Below are positions 34,937 through 46,703 of a stretch of DNA of 64,000 nt, one piece after another. How positions within the stretch are numbered: the first letter of the stretch is position 1; each line of letters opens with the position of its first letter. The DNA lies in contig JAPZLL010000012.1 of NCBI GenBank assembly GCA_036250225.1, positions 868,001-932,000 of the forward strand. The letters are read 5' to 3'. This DNA is from Cercophora sp. LCS_1 (taxonomy: Eukaryota; Ascomycota; Sordariomycetes; Sordariales; Lasiosphaeriaceae). Position numbers and translations under genes: made by a program. The notes under the pieces are model-generated. The model did no database searches and had not been told where the DNA came from. It saw only the letters and a program-made list of their open reading frames with translations.

Positions 34937-36376
34937 TCACTTTTCCAACCTCTGCCTGCTCAACTGCACCGCAACATCGGCCGTCGCGCCATCCAAAAAG
35001 TCATTCATCATCACAACATTATACTCGAGCCCACACGTCCTCAGCACATTATCCCTGCACCACGGCAGCGTCTTGGAGTCGCACAGCGCCTTGGGTGCCA
35101 AGATACAGCTCGTCGTCGTCGACGCCTCGGTCACCGAAATCACTACCGCCTTGGGGATATTCGTCGCTGTCGCCTGGCACTGGATATTGATAAACGCCTT
35201 GCCCCTCTGGTTATCAGGCGTCAACAGCCTTGGGAATGCCGAAACGATACTGTCCCCGTTGACAGTGGCATTGCCCTCGTCGGTATATGTTGACAGACTA
35301 TCCACCTCGACCATGACGATCAATCGCTTCTTCTCCTGTCGCAACTGCTTGATTGTTTTTTTCTTCATGTCGTCGAGATTCCCAATCACCAGGTTCCCAT
35401 TTGCGCCCTTTAGCGCTTCATTGAGATAGTCGCGCTGCTCCTGGTCCGACGGACGCGCGCACTCGGGCGGCACGCCGTCCCAGCGGAGCTGCACGACGAC
35501 GATCTCGTTCGGATGCGCCTGCAAGAACGTCACGACACCTTTGAGAAACACACCATAGTCCATGCCCGGGATGGCGGCGTGCTGGAAGTACAGTCGGTCT
35601 GGCAATGCGCCCGTGGGAACAATGGCTTTGTGGCAGTGAGCAGGGCGGTACTCGAAATACCGCGCGCCAATGGCCAGCATGGCGTCCAGGCTGTCCTTTT
35701 GCGTAATGGCCAGACTGTAGATGATATTGGGGGCGATGAGCGCAATGACAGGAGCCGACACAGCGTCGGTAATCTGCTTGAGGAGCTTGTCGTCGTGGAT
35801 CATCGTCCCAACAATGGCACCGCCCACCTTTTTGAGCACGGCCTCGCTGCTTTGCATGCTGTTCATGCCCACATCGTGCGGCGAGGGGAGAACAAGACGG
35901 CTAAACGGCTTGTCTTCCAGCGCAGAGCCTGGAGGCGCCAGCTTGCCGATCCAGTCGGTGTAGTTGGGCGTGACGGTGATGTAGCACTGGTGGCGGTTGG
36001 GCAGCACATCGTGGCCCGGCCCGGCCTCGTACAGCCCGTAGGTGATGATGGCGTCCGGGCCGTGGAAGATGGTGGGCGTGTTGGCAATCGTGTCCATGGT
36101 GCCGCCCGACGCGTTGCCCGTGATGGCGTTGACGTCGACCCATTGCTCCGTCACCAGGCCGCCGCTGCGGAACACCTTGAAGGTGAAGCGGCCCGTCTTG
36201 TTGAAGAAGCTCGAGATGTTGCGCGTCTCGACCTCGAGCGTCCCGTTCCAAAACTGCGTGTTGGTGATGTTGATGCTCTGCTTTGGCACCGACAGCTCAA
36301 TTGACACGTTGGGCACCGTGATGTAGGTGAAGATGTGGATTCCTTTGGACGGCATTCTGAACTTGATACCACACAT
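34937..36376 (-). CDS. PLC-like phosphodiesterase (PI-PLC X-type TIM barrel)
   Basis: A single exon of 479 residues starts at the ATG at 36376. The first 150 residues form a beta-rich N-terminal domain. A PI-PLC-like barrel follows: SRLVLPSPHDVGMNSM with the first catalytic-type His, IGARYFEYRPAHC with an Arg/Glu pair, RLYFQHAAIPGMDYGVFLKG with the second His, and NEIVVVQLRWDG. These are the conserved strands of bacterial-type PI-PLC X domains as seen in fungal secreted or cytosolic relatives. No signal peptide is present, so the protein may be intracellular. The substrate is not established. A run of about 20 A lies just upstream on the plus strand. Confidence 0.8.
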   Translation of the reverse strand: MCGIKFRMPSKGIHIFTYITVPNVSIELSVPKQSINITNTQFWNGTLEVETRNISSFFNKTGRFTFKVFRSGGLVTEQWVDVNAITGNASGGTMDTIANTPTIFHGPDAIITYGLYEAGPGHDVLPNRHQCYITVTPNYTDWIGKLAPPGSALEDKPFSRLVLPSPHDVGMNSMQSSEAVLKKVGGAIVGTMIHDDKLLKQITDAVSAPVIALIAPNIIYSLAITQKDSLDAMLAIGARYFEYRPAHCHKAIVPTGALPDRLYFQHAAIPGMDYGVFLKGVVTFLQAHPNEIVVVQLRWDGVPPECARPSDQEQRDYLNEALKGANGNLVIGNLDDMKKKTIKQLRQEKKRLIVMVEVDSLSTYTDEGNATVNGDSIVSAFPRLLTPDNQRGKAFINIQCQATATNIPKAVVISVTEASTTTSCILAPKALCDSKTLPWCRDNVLRTCGLEYNVVMMNDFLDGATADVAVQLSRQRLEK

Positions 36377-37384
36377 TTATACGATAGGTTTTGAAAAAAA
36401 AAAAAAAAAAAAATAGTGGCGGAGATGTCAAGAGACGGTGGCAATGGGGAAGTTTGTAGCGCCAACGGTGAGGTGGAGCCCTCCTTGGTTTTAATCGTTT
36501 CGGCGTGGTGAGGAGGCTTCCCTGTTTCAGCTGAGATGCGCAAAAAAAAAAATGGTGGTGCTTCGGTCAGCCACGCCGACTCTCCGCATGATTCTAGGCC
36601 TGTCGGGTGGAGAGCACTGTTCCCGCCAACCCAACCCGCGCTGCACTTGACCCATGCAAGCCAAGCGCATTCATCACCACGATGTGATAGGAGGACGCGT
36701 GCGCCTCGGGCGTCCCGTATGGGCTGAGCGACCGACGGCATTTCATTGGGACGGACCTCAGATGATGGCGGGAAATGAGCCCGTGGGAGGCATGGGGTGC
36801 CTTTGGGTTTGGACCTGATGACTTGTTGTCTTGGGGAGGTCACGGGTATCCTGCTGCGACTAAACTCACGTAATTGCCAAGAGTCGAAATACAACGGATA
36901 CTTGACGATAGATCTCAATTTTTTTTTTATGTTCGGCATTTTTTCCATGATGGGTTTAGAGAGCTGATCTCAACCTTCATCAACGAGGACATTCGTGGTT
37001 GACTTGGACTTCACCACCAAGAATGTCCTTGCTTTAGAACACTTATTGTTGATTCTCCTCCGCCTGACAACGCCTATTGACAGTGACTTGGTCACATCAA
37101 AACCCTTCATAGTCTTGAGTTCTGTTTTGTCTTCTAGTATTGTCTGTCTCTAACACTGGATAAGTGCCTGCCGCTTTCAAGTCAGCTAGCCATTCCACAG
37201 CCATATTCAAACAATGACACCCAATCCTATCCACCTCAAACCTCAACCCATCATAGACTTCAATACCCGGCCGTTCTCCACTCGTTGACCGGCCCCTGAA
37301 CAGCTCCACTCAACACTAGCGCCGGCAAAGCAGAAAGAAGATCGTGAAGGGTGCAAAGGCGTACGTGCATGTTGTTTGCAAAGA
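36377..37384. other. intergenic, promoter of the PLC-like gene
   Basis: It contains the A run at about 36,394-36,413, a shorter one near 36,541 and a T run near 36,919. No gene is supported. Confidence 0.5.
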
Positions 37385-37660
37385 ATCTGGCGCATGGCAA
37401 AAGGTCAAACACTAGCTTGTGAACTTCTTCCACGTTGGTGACGAGGGCTGGTCAGTAGTTTATCTGCAGGTGATTGTTCATGGTGTACTCGGACTGCATG
37501 CTGGAGTGTATCTTGATCACGGTTCCACATGCCCTGGAGGTCGGCTGGGAGCGACAGGGTGCCGGCTGGGGCTTGGGAAGACGCGGCGAGTTGTTGACGA
37601 CCAAACTTGAACATGAGAGTCACCAACTCGGGATCTTCAGATGGATACCGGTTGGGACAG
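37385..37660 (-). pseudogene. GH95 alpha-L-fucosidase fragment (broken)
   Basis: On the minus strand one frame reads DPELVTLMFKFGRQQLAASS and LPADLQGMWN, the conserved start of the GH95 catalytic (alpha/alpha)6 barrel. The match then moves to another frame reading SEYTMNNHLQINY, a stop, then PALVTNVEEVHKLVFDLL. GH95 enzymes normally read a NINLQMNYWPAEVTN-like block here, so the Trp codon has become TGA and a frameshift lies just before it. The rest of the roughly 800-residue enzyme is absent downstream and not clearly visible upstream. This is an inactivated remnant. Confidence 0.75.
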
Positions 37661-40334
37661 TGAGGAGGTAGAGTAGGGGTGGTAAGATGGTTAATTGTCA
37701 GTGATTTGCAACTGGAGGGTCGCAGTGCGGGTTGTCCTGTTCTAGACATACTATCTTGTATAGATTGACACGATATTTGGCTCGGTATTGCAGTTGAGTA
37801 AGTCAAATCCCGCTCGTATCGGGGGACAAAACTGTCGTTCCAAGCGAAGGGATGGGCATCGCAGGCGCATGGTGAAGAACCAGGTTCGCCGCGCCAGAAA
37901 CAGTTCGGACAGTGAACGCCGGGACACAAGAGACGCAGAGTCAACCTTGAGAAGCACGATTGATGAATTGTGAAAAGCTTGAGGGAGTCGCTTCCGCCAA
38001 TACCCGCAAGTTGGGCGACGGGTGGTATCACTGGTGATTGGCCGCAGCCAGTAGCAATACTTGATCCAATATGAACCGTCCCATGATTCGCGCGCATCTC
38101 AACGCCTGCGATTAAGCGTCCCTCTCTCGGTGCGTGTGGAGATGCCATAACGGACCGAGGTCGTTCGACTCCGTGGACCTGGTCCTGGTACGATTCAACC
38201 TCGACCCTCCATTTCGTTGAAGTGAGCATCATGCTGGGGATAAATACCGACACTCAATGGGAAATGCAAGGGCTATGAAAAGGGCATAAGTAGGCAACCA
38301 ATCTCCTATCAAAACGCGTAAGCGCAACTACTTGACACCGAACCACACGATGCAGCTCTAACTACTGTCTATTTTGATCTTTCTATCTTCAACAACACAC
38401 GCAAATCACAAGCTAGCGCGCTGGAGAACAGACGACTCGATTTCAGGCATCCAATACACCATCGTCATCGACGATCGCTGGCGCCAATGCATCGAGGACT
38501 TGCAAGGAGCAAGCTACGACATGCCTCCCCGACTGGATCCGTACAAAGGAGAAACAAACGTGGCCACCGAGTACTGAGAGAGCATGGCGTTATTCCTGGG
38601 CCGAACAAGTATATTGTAGGCGGCAACGCCAAAGGAGTTCAGAGCAAGACACTTGACCTGGGGGAAAGGTCGGCAGCTACCAGGGGAAGAAAAAAGACAG
38701 CAAGTCTGGCGTCTAGCTGCCCAAACCACAATCCGAAACCCACAAGCACAAACCCATCCGAGCCTGTCCCGTTCCCCAAAATAACAGCCGTGTCCCACCT
38801 CGACCGCCATAGGGCGCTTGACCTTGGGTGCGCAACGTGACACAGGCGCGTGGGCCAAGCTGAGGACACAGTCTCATCAACAGACGGACACGCCAACCTG
38901 CGATGCGATGGAACTGGAAAAGCCCACTGGCTTACTGCCACGCCGTGTTGCGGTCCAGCACACACCATGCTAGTATCGAAGCAAACCCCCTTCCTCAACC
39001 AGCCCGCTCAGCGGCTTCCATCATGTCCCTGACAAAAGAGAAGCCGAGACACACACCACCACTAGACCTAGACCACTGCATGTCAATAGCATCTACGTAG
39101 AAACACAACCTAACAGTAAGATCATGTCTGCATCTCTGTCGTCTTCGTAAATGAACCCCCTGCGCTGGCGCCGCATGCGCTGCATGCGTCTCGCCGTGTC
39201 TCATGCATCTATCCTGCTCACCCTGCCCAAGTGCAGGGCCAGCGACAAGGAAGCTAACGCAAGGGACAAACCAGACACTACCCACCGTTCATCCAAGCTT
39301 CATGTCGTGGCACCTTGCAAGAACAAGCAAAAAAGCCTGTGGAATGTCTCGCCAAGGTGGGGGGAGTGGGCGGACGGATCGAACCTTGTGTTTCCCGTAT
39401 TGACCTCCAGAACAAGCCATGGCTGGGATTTCGACACGCCACGGTTCCTCCCTGCCTTGTGCGACAGTGTTGAACATGTTCAGTGTTCGGGACGGCGGTC
39501 GGGAGTCAGGAGGAGCCAGGATGGGATGCATCTTTCCTTCTTGCTGCAACTGCAAGGGAACCAACCCTCAAACGTGCGCACGCCGAAAAGGGATGCTTCT
39601 GAACGGAGGGAGGCAAGCGACGAAGGAGGGGGTCACAAGCAGTGCTTCCTGTGTCACTGCAGATGTGACCGTTCAACCTTGAAGGCGAGCATCTTGATGG
39701 TCCGAACCAACAAATGTTCGGGAGGTCTGGCCAACGACTCGCGCTGTGCATGAACAGCACCGCTGTTGCCGTTTCATTGCCGATACCGAGCCAAGTTGCT
39801 TTGCCGTCAGACGACGGCCGGCGATCGCCGGGCTTGGCTGAAGTATTCCGTTAGTCATCAGCCAACTTCAACCTTGATCGACGCTGTCACACCGATCCCT
39901 TGAGCTTGTTTCCCTGCGCTTGAGCCGTGACGGTCCAGGCTCGGCCGCCCTAGGAACAAGAAAGTTGGCACAGGGTGGAGTGTTTGGGGGAAACATCGCT
40001 GGAAATCCCGGTTCTGCCTAAACGGGTCCAACCTTGGAGGAGAGCAGCGTCATGATAGCGAAAAAAGCAAAGGGGAAAACAAGTAGTTAAACATTTTCGA
40101 TTAGCAATGTTGTGCCTAGATTGGCGACGTAGATGAGCCATGTGGTAAATCGTGAACTTGTCGGGTATGCCTAATTCCAAGCACCACCTCCGCCTGAAAC
40201 TTTTCTCCAAACACAGCAATGCCCTGCATCAAATACAAAAACCCCTTGACCCGAAAAAAGTAACCCTATCTGGCGCCGCTCTATCCGGAGGGCGCCGTCA
40301 ATTGTGAAGAAGCAGAGAAAATGCTCATGACCGT
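37661..40334. other. 2.7 kb without recognisable genes
   Basis: Open frames are short and mirror each other on both strands. The first 600 nt lie upstream of the GH95 relic in its reading direction and may include more decayed sequence of that gene (an EMRANHGTVHIG-like stretch), but I cannot support it. The rest shows no coding signal. Confidence 0.4.
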
Positions 40335-41252
40335 TTAATGATAGCCAACGTCAACGATCATCTTGACCTTTCCGGGCACAATGTTGAGGCCAATGCCGTC
40401 AAGCTCCTCCATGCCCTTGGTGTACGCATTGTCGCCGTGGCCACCCTCCAAGATGGTTGAGCAGACACCCCCCTCGCAGACACGGCAGCCGGGAACGTGC
40501 ATGTCGTAGTGCTGGGCAACGAGGGAAGAGCAGTCGGCGCCGGACCACGCACCGTTACTGGCGTTGCCATAGTCCGACTCGACCCAGTTACCAGCATACT
40601 GTCCGAAGGGAGTCTTGGGGACCGACCCAGGTGCAAAGGCACAGATGATCTGGCTGTCGCCCTGGACGGCAATCGTCTTGGTCTCACCGGGGGCGAGGCT
40701 GAACACGAGGTGGTTCTGGCCGGGCACCTCGAACATGCCAGTGAGCTCCTTATTGGCACCAAGCTTGTTGGCGCACCGAACCTCGTACGAAACCTTGTCG
40801 ACGTTCTTGTAAACCTGTGTGTAGTCGTACAGGTCGGCTATGCTGTTGGGGATCTCGATGATGTTGGAGTTCCATGGGCAGCCATTCGCCATACCCAAGT
40901 TTCCGGCGTACATGACCTGCTCCACGGTCACGCGCTTCTCCTTGCGGCTAGCGGCGCCGCCGCCGCTGCAGAAGGGAATGAACTTGGCATTGGCGTCAGC
41001 GGCAGGCTCGGCCGCCGTGGATGCAGAAACAGAGGCGATCGTGGCAGCCGGAGCAGGCGCCGCAGATGTCGTCGCCACAGGCTCAGGCGCGGGCTTCGAC
41101 TTGGGGTTGGGGATCGACTGGTGGTGAATGTTCTTCACGAAGACCGGTGGTGGGCGCCTCTCATGAACGGCACGGTGAAGGTGAGCGTGACCGGAAGGGT
41201 GGGCGGCGGCGCCGAGAACGCCCGTCAAAATGACGAGATGAGACAGATGCAT
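40335..41252 (-). CDS. secreted Asp f 4-like protein
   Basis: One exon encodes 305 residues. MHLSHLVILTGVLGAAAHP is a signal peptide. A His/Pro/Ala-rich linker of about 75 residues follows. The C-terminal domain (about residues 85-305) contains PFCSGGG, YAGNLGMANGCPWNSNI, LYDYTQVYKNV, LVFSLAPGETKTIAVQGDSQ, YAGNWVESDYGN, WSGADCSSLVAQ and CRVCEGGVCSTILEGGHG. This arrangement resembles the allergen Asp f 4 family of secreted fungal proteins, whose biochemical role is unknown. Several cysteines suggest disulfides. The family call rests on recalled motif order, not on alignment. Confidence 0.65.
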   Translation of the reverse strand: MHLSHLVILTGVLGAAAHPSGHAHLHRAVHERRPPPVFVKNIHHQSIPNPKSKPAPEPVATTSAAPAPAATIASVSASTAAEPAADANAKFIPFCSGGGAASRKEKRVTVEQVMYAGNLGMANGCPWNSNIIEIPNSIADLYDYTQVYKNVDKVSYEVRCANKLGANKELTGMFEVPGQNHLVFSLAPGETKTIAVQGDSQIICAFAPGSVPKTPFGQYAGNWVESDYGNASNGAWSGADCSSLVAQHYDMHVPGCRVCEGGVCSTILEGGHGDNAYTKGMEELDGIGLNIVPGKVKMIVDVGYH

Positions 41253-43111
41253 CGTAGCGTTAATGACTGTCTATGCTGAAATAGTATCGTGTCGTGGGGA
41301 ATCGTAACTGCTGGATATGTATATGGGATTTGCGTGCAAGTTCGCTGAACCGCTGAATCGTTGCTTCCAGGACCAGATGTTTTAGCCGAGCAATGTTATG
41401 CAATCGATGCTGTGCGAGCGAGGCAATCGACGTGACTTCGACCGTGGAATCGTGGTATCGTGTTGCGTAGCACGATGCTGTAATGAGCGGCGCGAGATGC
41501 GATATCTCTGAAGGAGCGGATGGAAGCACGAAGCTGTGTCGTCGACGAAGGGTGAATGAGGGAAATGAAGACGGAGGAGCGCGAGGGTTAAAAACGAGAG
41601 AGGGATGTGTGCAGGGGGGCCGAAATGAGCTTTGGAGTCCGGGCGGTTGTCAATAAATCCCGGTCAAACCCCTGCCAGCGCCCAGACCAGCGATCTTTGT
41701 ATGGCGCGTCCTCAGTGGCCAGCCAAGATCCGCAATTCAGGTACCTTGTCCTTATCATTGGCCAGCTTCCAAGTTGGGTTTCCGCTGGACAAGAGCCGGT
41801 CGGGATTTCGCATGTGCGGCTTCCTTGCGCAGCATGGAATTCTTGACGTGTTCCCCTCTTGGCGGTCCACCGCCACGCAAGACGCCCACACACTGCCCGG
41901 TTTTCCGACCGAACTTCAGGAACAATGCAGGTCCCACATCAGGCGTCGTGGACGTCAACGACGAAGTGGCCCGGGTCTCGAACGCCATGGCCGATCGGCA
42001 TGTGCCCAGCAGTGGAGTTTGGACGAAACGGGGGCAGGGGTAGTCCGCGCCAACCTTGGGAGGCGCTAGCCATTCACTTGGACGTTTGGTCCGCAATCGA
42101 GATGAGTGAAACGGCGGCGCTCTAACATGGCACCGGCTTGCTACAGTGGCCAAGTGTTAGGGTCCTCTTGGCCCCATCTTGTTTGATGAGCCCCAAGCGG
42201 CGGCTCCACACCGGGCAACGGCGCCGAATTGGCATGCTAGTTCTCCCCGTTCACAATGTTTATGCTCCGGTTCTCGATCTTGGATGATCGCAGTCTGCGT
42301 CGAGGCACTGTCGATTGACTGCTGACGTTGCGCCACCAACACCGCCGCTGTTTATTTTGGTGGTCAGACTGGAACACTATCGCTCCCACACATGGCTAAA
42401 TTCGTGCCACACCTCCTCTGATCGGTTTCTGTGGGCTTTGTTTAGAAGCCGGCCATGTGTGTGTTTAGCCGCGCCATCTGCCAATCGCAGCCTGGGGCTG
42501 ATGCAATCCAATCGACGTGCCGCAACCACTCGCAGATGCTTCACAGTGGCCTCAGTATCCGGCCACGAGAGCAAAAGGCCCGTTTGAGCAAACGCAGTGG
42601 AAACAAGTTGAGAATTGTTGAATCGAAACAGTCGCCTGTCAGCTTGACATGGATTGTCCAAACACGTGCCTTCCCGCCCGCTCGTTCGGGAGCTGCAGAT
42701 GCCAAGGCGAGCCCCACCTAAACTTTTTCTCTGCGCTTTGCGACAACGCAGCACAAGGCGCTCAATCAACCTGCGACAAGAAGCCTTCAAGCCGCCCGAC
42801 AGCAAAAGCTTACAGTCTTTGCAACCGAGGATCTGGCATCTGTTGGCCCCGGTAAACATTGTCGGTCAACAGCCCCCCGCCTGCCGTGTCTTCGACGAAA
42901 AAATCCCTGCCGAAGGAATCGATTGGCAACCAGGTCAGCCACATCATAAACCACTTCGATACGAGGGCAGACCGAGCCCAAAGAGGCCAGCCAATACCCA
43001 CCACCGTCTCACACCCAGGCCACAGTCAGCCCGGCCTGCTCCCACGACCTCGCTGTTGTTGAGTGACAGAGCATCGACCACCACTCCGACCGCAGCCAAG
43101 CCCGTCCCACA
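41253..43111. other. intergenic, shared flank of two divergent genes
   Basis: No supported gene. The left part is the promoter of the Asp f 4-like gene, with a CT-poor, AT-rich leader. The right part precedes RRP41. Confidence 0.45.
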
Positions 43112-44053
43112 ATGCCCCTCGACACATCGGCCTACAGTCTTGGCCTCCTCCGCGTCGACGGCCGGAGGTGGAACGAGCTGAGGCGCATCCACGCCCAGAT
43201 TCGCACCCAAGCTGCTGCCGATGGCTCGAGTTACCTAGAAATGGGCCACACCAAAGTCATGTGCGTGGTAACAGGTCCCACCGATCCCGGCGCCCGCCGC
43301 GGCGCGGCAGGTGGAGGTGGCGGCGGCGGGGCCGGAGGCGCGGGTGCCGAGGTGGTTGTCAGCATTGTGGTCGCGGGCTTTAGCTCGGTTGACCGGAAGA
43401 GACGGGGTCGGCAAGACAAGTGAGTTCAGCACCCGATGTCCGCCATCCCCTCGTATTCGAGCGGGACTATGGACGAGCCCCTGATCATATTTCTTTTCTT
43501 TTTTTTCCCCGTTCATGCTGACGCGTACACCCCATCTAGGCGTACCCTTGAACTCCAGTCCACCATCGCCAATGCCCTCGCGGCCAGTCTCCACACGCAC
43601 CTCTACCCTCACAGCGCCATCACCATCTCACTCCATGTGCTCTCGCAAGATGGCTCGCTTCTTGCTGCGCTTATTAATGCCGCTACCCTGGCCTGTGTGG
43701 ACGCAGGTATTCCCATGACGGACTATGTTGTTGCTTGCACTGCTGGTTCGACATCAACCTATGCTGCCAACGACGAGGGTGCAGATCCGTTGCTAGACAT
43801 GAACAACCAGGAGGAGACTGAGCTACCGAGTCTGACGGTCGCAACGCTCGGTGACAGCGATCGTGTGGCAGTCCTCGTATGCGAGAGCAGAGTCCAAGTC
43901 AGCCGGTTAGAAGGCATGTTGGCGGTGGGAGTGGATGGGTGTAAGCGAATCAGGGAGATATTGGATCGTGTAGTCCGGGAGAAAGGCAGAAAGATGATTC
44001 AGGAGGGCACGGTGGAGAAGGGCGTGGACCTTGAGGATATGGACATCGACTAG
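43112..44053 (+). CDS. RRP41: exosome complex subunit RRP41/SKI6
   Basis: Two exons (43112-43419, 43540-44053) give 273 residues. LGLLRVDGRRWNELRRIHAQ is the classic RNase PH-fold start. YLEMGHTKVMCVVTGP follows, then RTLELQSTIANALAASLHTH across the splice, SQDGSLLAALINAATLACVDAGIPM, and a C-terminal helix with VDGCKRIREILDRVVRE. RRP41 is one of the six RNase PH-like ring subunits of the RNA exosome; in yeast the ring is catalytically inert and channels RNA to Rrp44. A Gly-rich insertion (RRGAAGGGGGGGAGGAG) sits in the loop after the first strands. The ending is acidic (EDMDID). Confidence 0.92.
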
Positions 44054-44314
44054 CGATGGGTCAGCATAAAAAGTGTTGGGATGAACATCATGCAATGCGC
44101 ATACCAGCTGGATCAGCCGGGCCAGATGACGAATGTTACGACTGTCATGATACCAGGACTCAGGTGAGATAATTTGCTCCCATTTCAAGGTCAAACTCCC
44201 GTGCTCTCAACTTTTGATGATCTTCAGGCCATCATGATATATGCTTCAACCATGCCGTGACTCCAGCTGACAAAATCCAGGACAGAGATAATACAGACTT
44301 TTACAAAGACGCAT

Positions 44315-45902
44315 CTAGAGCTCCTCATGCTCGATCGGCTTCTGGGTCTCCGGCTCCACTGTGGGGTCGGCGGCCTTTGTCGACGTCGACTCGGTGGACT
44401 CGCTAGCCGCATCGCCACCGCTAGCCTCAGGGGTGACCGGCGTGGCATCCTCGCTGCTAGCTGAGGATGTGGCGTCAGGGGTCGCCTGCGAAGATGCCTC
44501 CGGTGTGGGCTCGGCGACTGAGATGGCCACAAGACCCTCGGGCAGCTTCTTCTTGACACCCTCGCTCATGCGAATCGCATCAATCCAGCTCTCGAGGCTT
44601 GCCTGGCTATAGTCGCCTCCCTGGTAATGACGCCACCATCCCCGGCGGGCATTGATGGCAATAATCTCAATCTCTCCGCTCAGGTCAAGCGCCTTGAGAA
44701 CTGAACCGGCACCCTCATTGGTCTTGGGAACTTCAAAGAATGGGAACAGGTGCCTCTTGCTCTGGGAGTGCTTGAAGGCGAGCGCGGACAGACCACCGAG
44801 CGCCTTCTTGGCGGCTTCATCCTCACTTGAGGGGACGAAGACCAACACACAGGTTGTCGACTTGTCATTCAGGCACTCCTTGATCAACGTCTCGGGGGTG
44901 TTGATGCTCGGGATTGGCAATGCGGTCTCAACGATCACAGGCGCTTGCTGGGTCTTTGTCTCGGCTTGGGGCTCGCTGGTCGAGGAGGACTCCTCGGACG
45001 AAGTAGTCTTGGGCTTGGGCTTGGCTGAGGAAGATGTCTTCTTCTCCTTCTTGTCCTCCTTCTTCTCCTTGGCCTTAGTCTTGCTCTTGGCCGGGGCCGG
45101 GTCAGGGTTAGGGGAGCCAGCCTGAGACAGGAACTTGACCATCGCATCCTTCTTGATCTCTCCGTCGTAGACAATGCCTGGTTTGTCGCCGCCGGGGAGG
45201 AGAACAAGCGTCGGGAACTTCTCAACGCCAAATGTCTCGACTGTCTTCGCCTCCTTGTTCCGGGCTTGCCCAATTGTGATGACATCCAAGAAGTCAATGG
45301 CAATCGCCTTGAGGAGAGCCGACGTAGTTCCCTTCTCTGTGAAGAGGATGGCCTTGGCTGTCTCGTTCTTGTCGCTCAGGAACTTGTCCAAGGTCTTGTC
45401 TTCAATCTTGACAACGTTGTTGTTGATGCTTGACACTACAGCCTCGACAATGGCGCTTGCTGTGCGTTGACCTTGGTAGTCCTCCACCCTCGGCTTACCA
45501 CCACCCTTCTTCGGCCGGATGATCTTCAGGGTCGGGAAGCCCTGGACACCCATGGTGCCACAGAGTTGCTTATTGGCATCTTCGTCACAGTTGACGGCGG
45601 CGACCTTAGCGAGACCTTCGAGGTTCTTGGCCGCCTTCTCGTAGGCTGGCTTCAGGTTTTGGCAGTGGCCGCACCAGGGGGCATAGAACTCGACGATCTG
45701 GAAGAGCCGAGTCAGCCCGTGCTGCGTCTCCCGTCCAAGCATGGCCACTTACAGATGTATGGTTGCTCTTGGCAATCAACCTGTCATAGTCCTTGCCATC
45801 AACTTGCAACACAGGTGACTTCTTGGTATAGAGGCCGGCCTGGACTCCGGGGAGTGCAGACAGGATACTAACTGCCACGGCGCAGAGGGTGGGGTGATGC
45901 AT
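44315..45902 (-). CDS. ER protein disulfide isomerase, Mpd1/PDIA6-like
   Basis: Two exons (45902-45753, 45697-44315) give 510 residues. A signal peptide is followed by a thioredoxin domain with FYAPWCGHC (Cys59/Cys62), the active redox site, and GVQGFPTLKI. A second thioredoxin-like domain lacks the CxxC (VEKFPTLVLLPGGD). A long Lys/Ser/Thr-rich low-complexity linker (about residues 275-330) and a third region (STTCVLVFVPSSEDEAAKKA) follow. An acidic Ser/Thr-rich tail ends in HEEL, which fits the HDEL-type ER retrieval signal. It catalyses disulfide formation and isomerisation in the ER lumen. Only one CxxC site is present, as in Mpd1. Confidence 0.9.
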
Positions 45903-46703
45903 GGTGACCGCGTCGTGGGAAACGACTGTGGAGAACTGTCACTGCCAGCGAATGGTGGGGTGGATGATGTTCAAGAGAAGAAGCTTTGTTTTTGAAGGGG
46001 AAGAAGCGGGGATGGGAAGATGCCAGCGGAGAAAGGAAACCCAGGTCACCTAGCCCACCGTTCGGTGCTCGTTGGGTATATATTCTTGTATACCCTCGTG
46101 TTTGGGATGGTCGTTGGAACACAAAAGCTGTCAACTTTCCATCTTCGGCAAAAGAACACATTGCCCATGTCCACTGAAGAGATCCAGAATCCACCAGAAA
46201 TGCTCGGCACCCAACCGCCGACCGCTCCGGCCACCTGGTGGCTCTAGCTCCTAACCCCGCCATCGGTTGGCAGGGGGTTCATGCACCGACAGTTTTGACC
46301 CCATCGTCCTCATCATGAATGAACGAATGCCAGCTTGACCAAGCTGCGTTGACCGCATTTAATAGTAGGGATAGATGCACCCAAGAGACAAGAGACAAGT
46401 ACTTGACAGCGTCAAATAGTACATGACCGTGATTCGTGTAGAAGTGAAAGGTCACAGTCACGGTTCCTCATTCTTGTTCTTGGCTATCCATTGAATGGCC
46501 CTGCCTGATTGCAGTGTGGGGTCGAGCCTCGGGCTGGGGGTCGGGGGGCTGACGTTAACGCAACCTTCACCATTGCAGCAAGCGATTGCAGCTGCCTCGA
46601 GGTCTCGACGGCTTCGCACTCCCGACAATCTAGCTTTTATCTTTCACTGCGAACCTGACGACTACCTCTCTAGGCGGCATTCAGACCCGTCCCTCCAGAC
46701 ACG
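45903..46703. promoter_or_regulatory. divergent promoter between PDI and VTA1
   Basis: About 800 nt separate divergent genes. No frame is supported. A tatatattc TATA-like element lies near 46,078, about 180 nt upstream of the PDI start on the minus strand. Confidence 0.5.

Noticed and set aside
35513..36304. 263-residue plus-strand frame
   Set aside because: Antisense of the PLC-like gene; composition (many His, Val, Gly, Arg) is typical of a shadow frame in GC-rich coding DNA.
39378..39400. GGTTCGATCC-like T-loop on the minus strand
   Set aside because: Flanking bases do not form a T stem or acceptor, so no tRNA is supported.
40497..41279. 260-residue plus-strand frame
   Set aside because: Antisense of the Asp f 4-like gene, which has a signal peptide and coherent domain.
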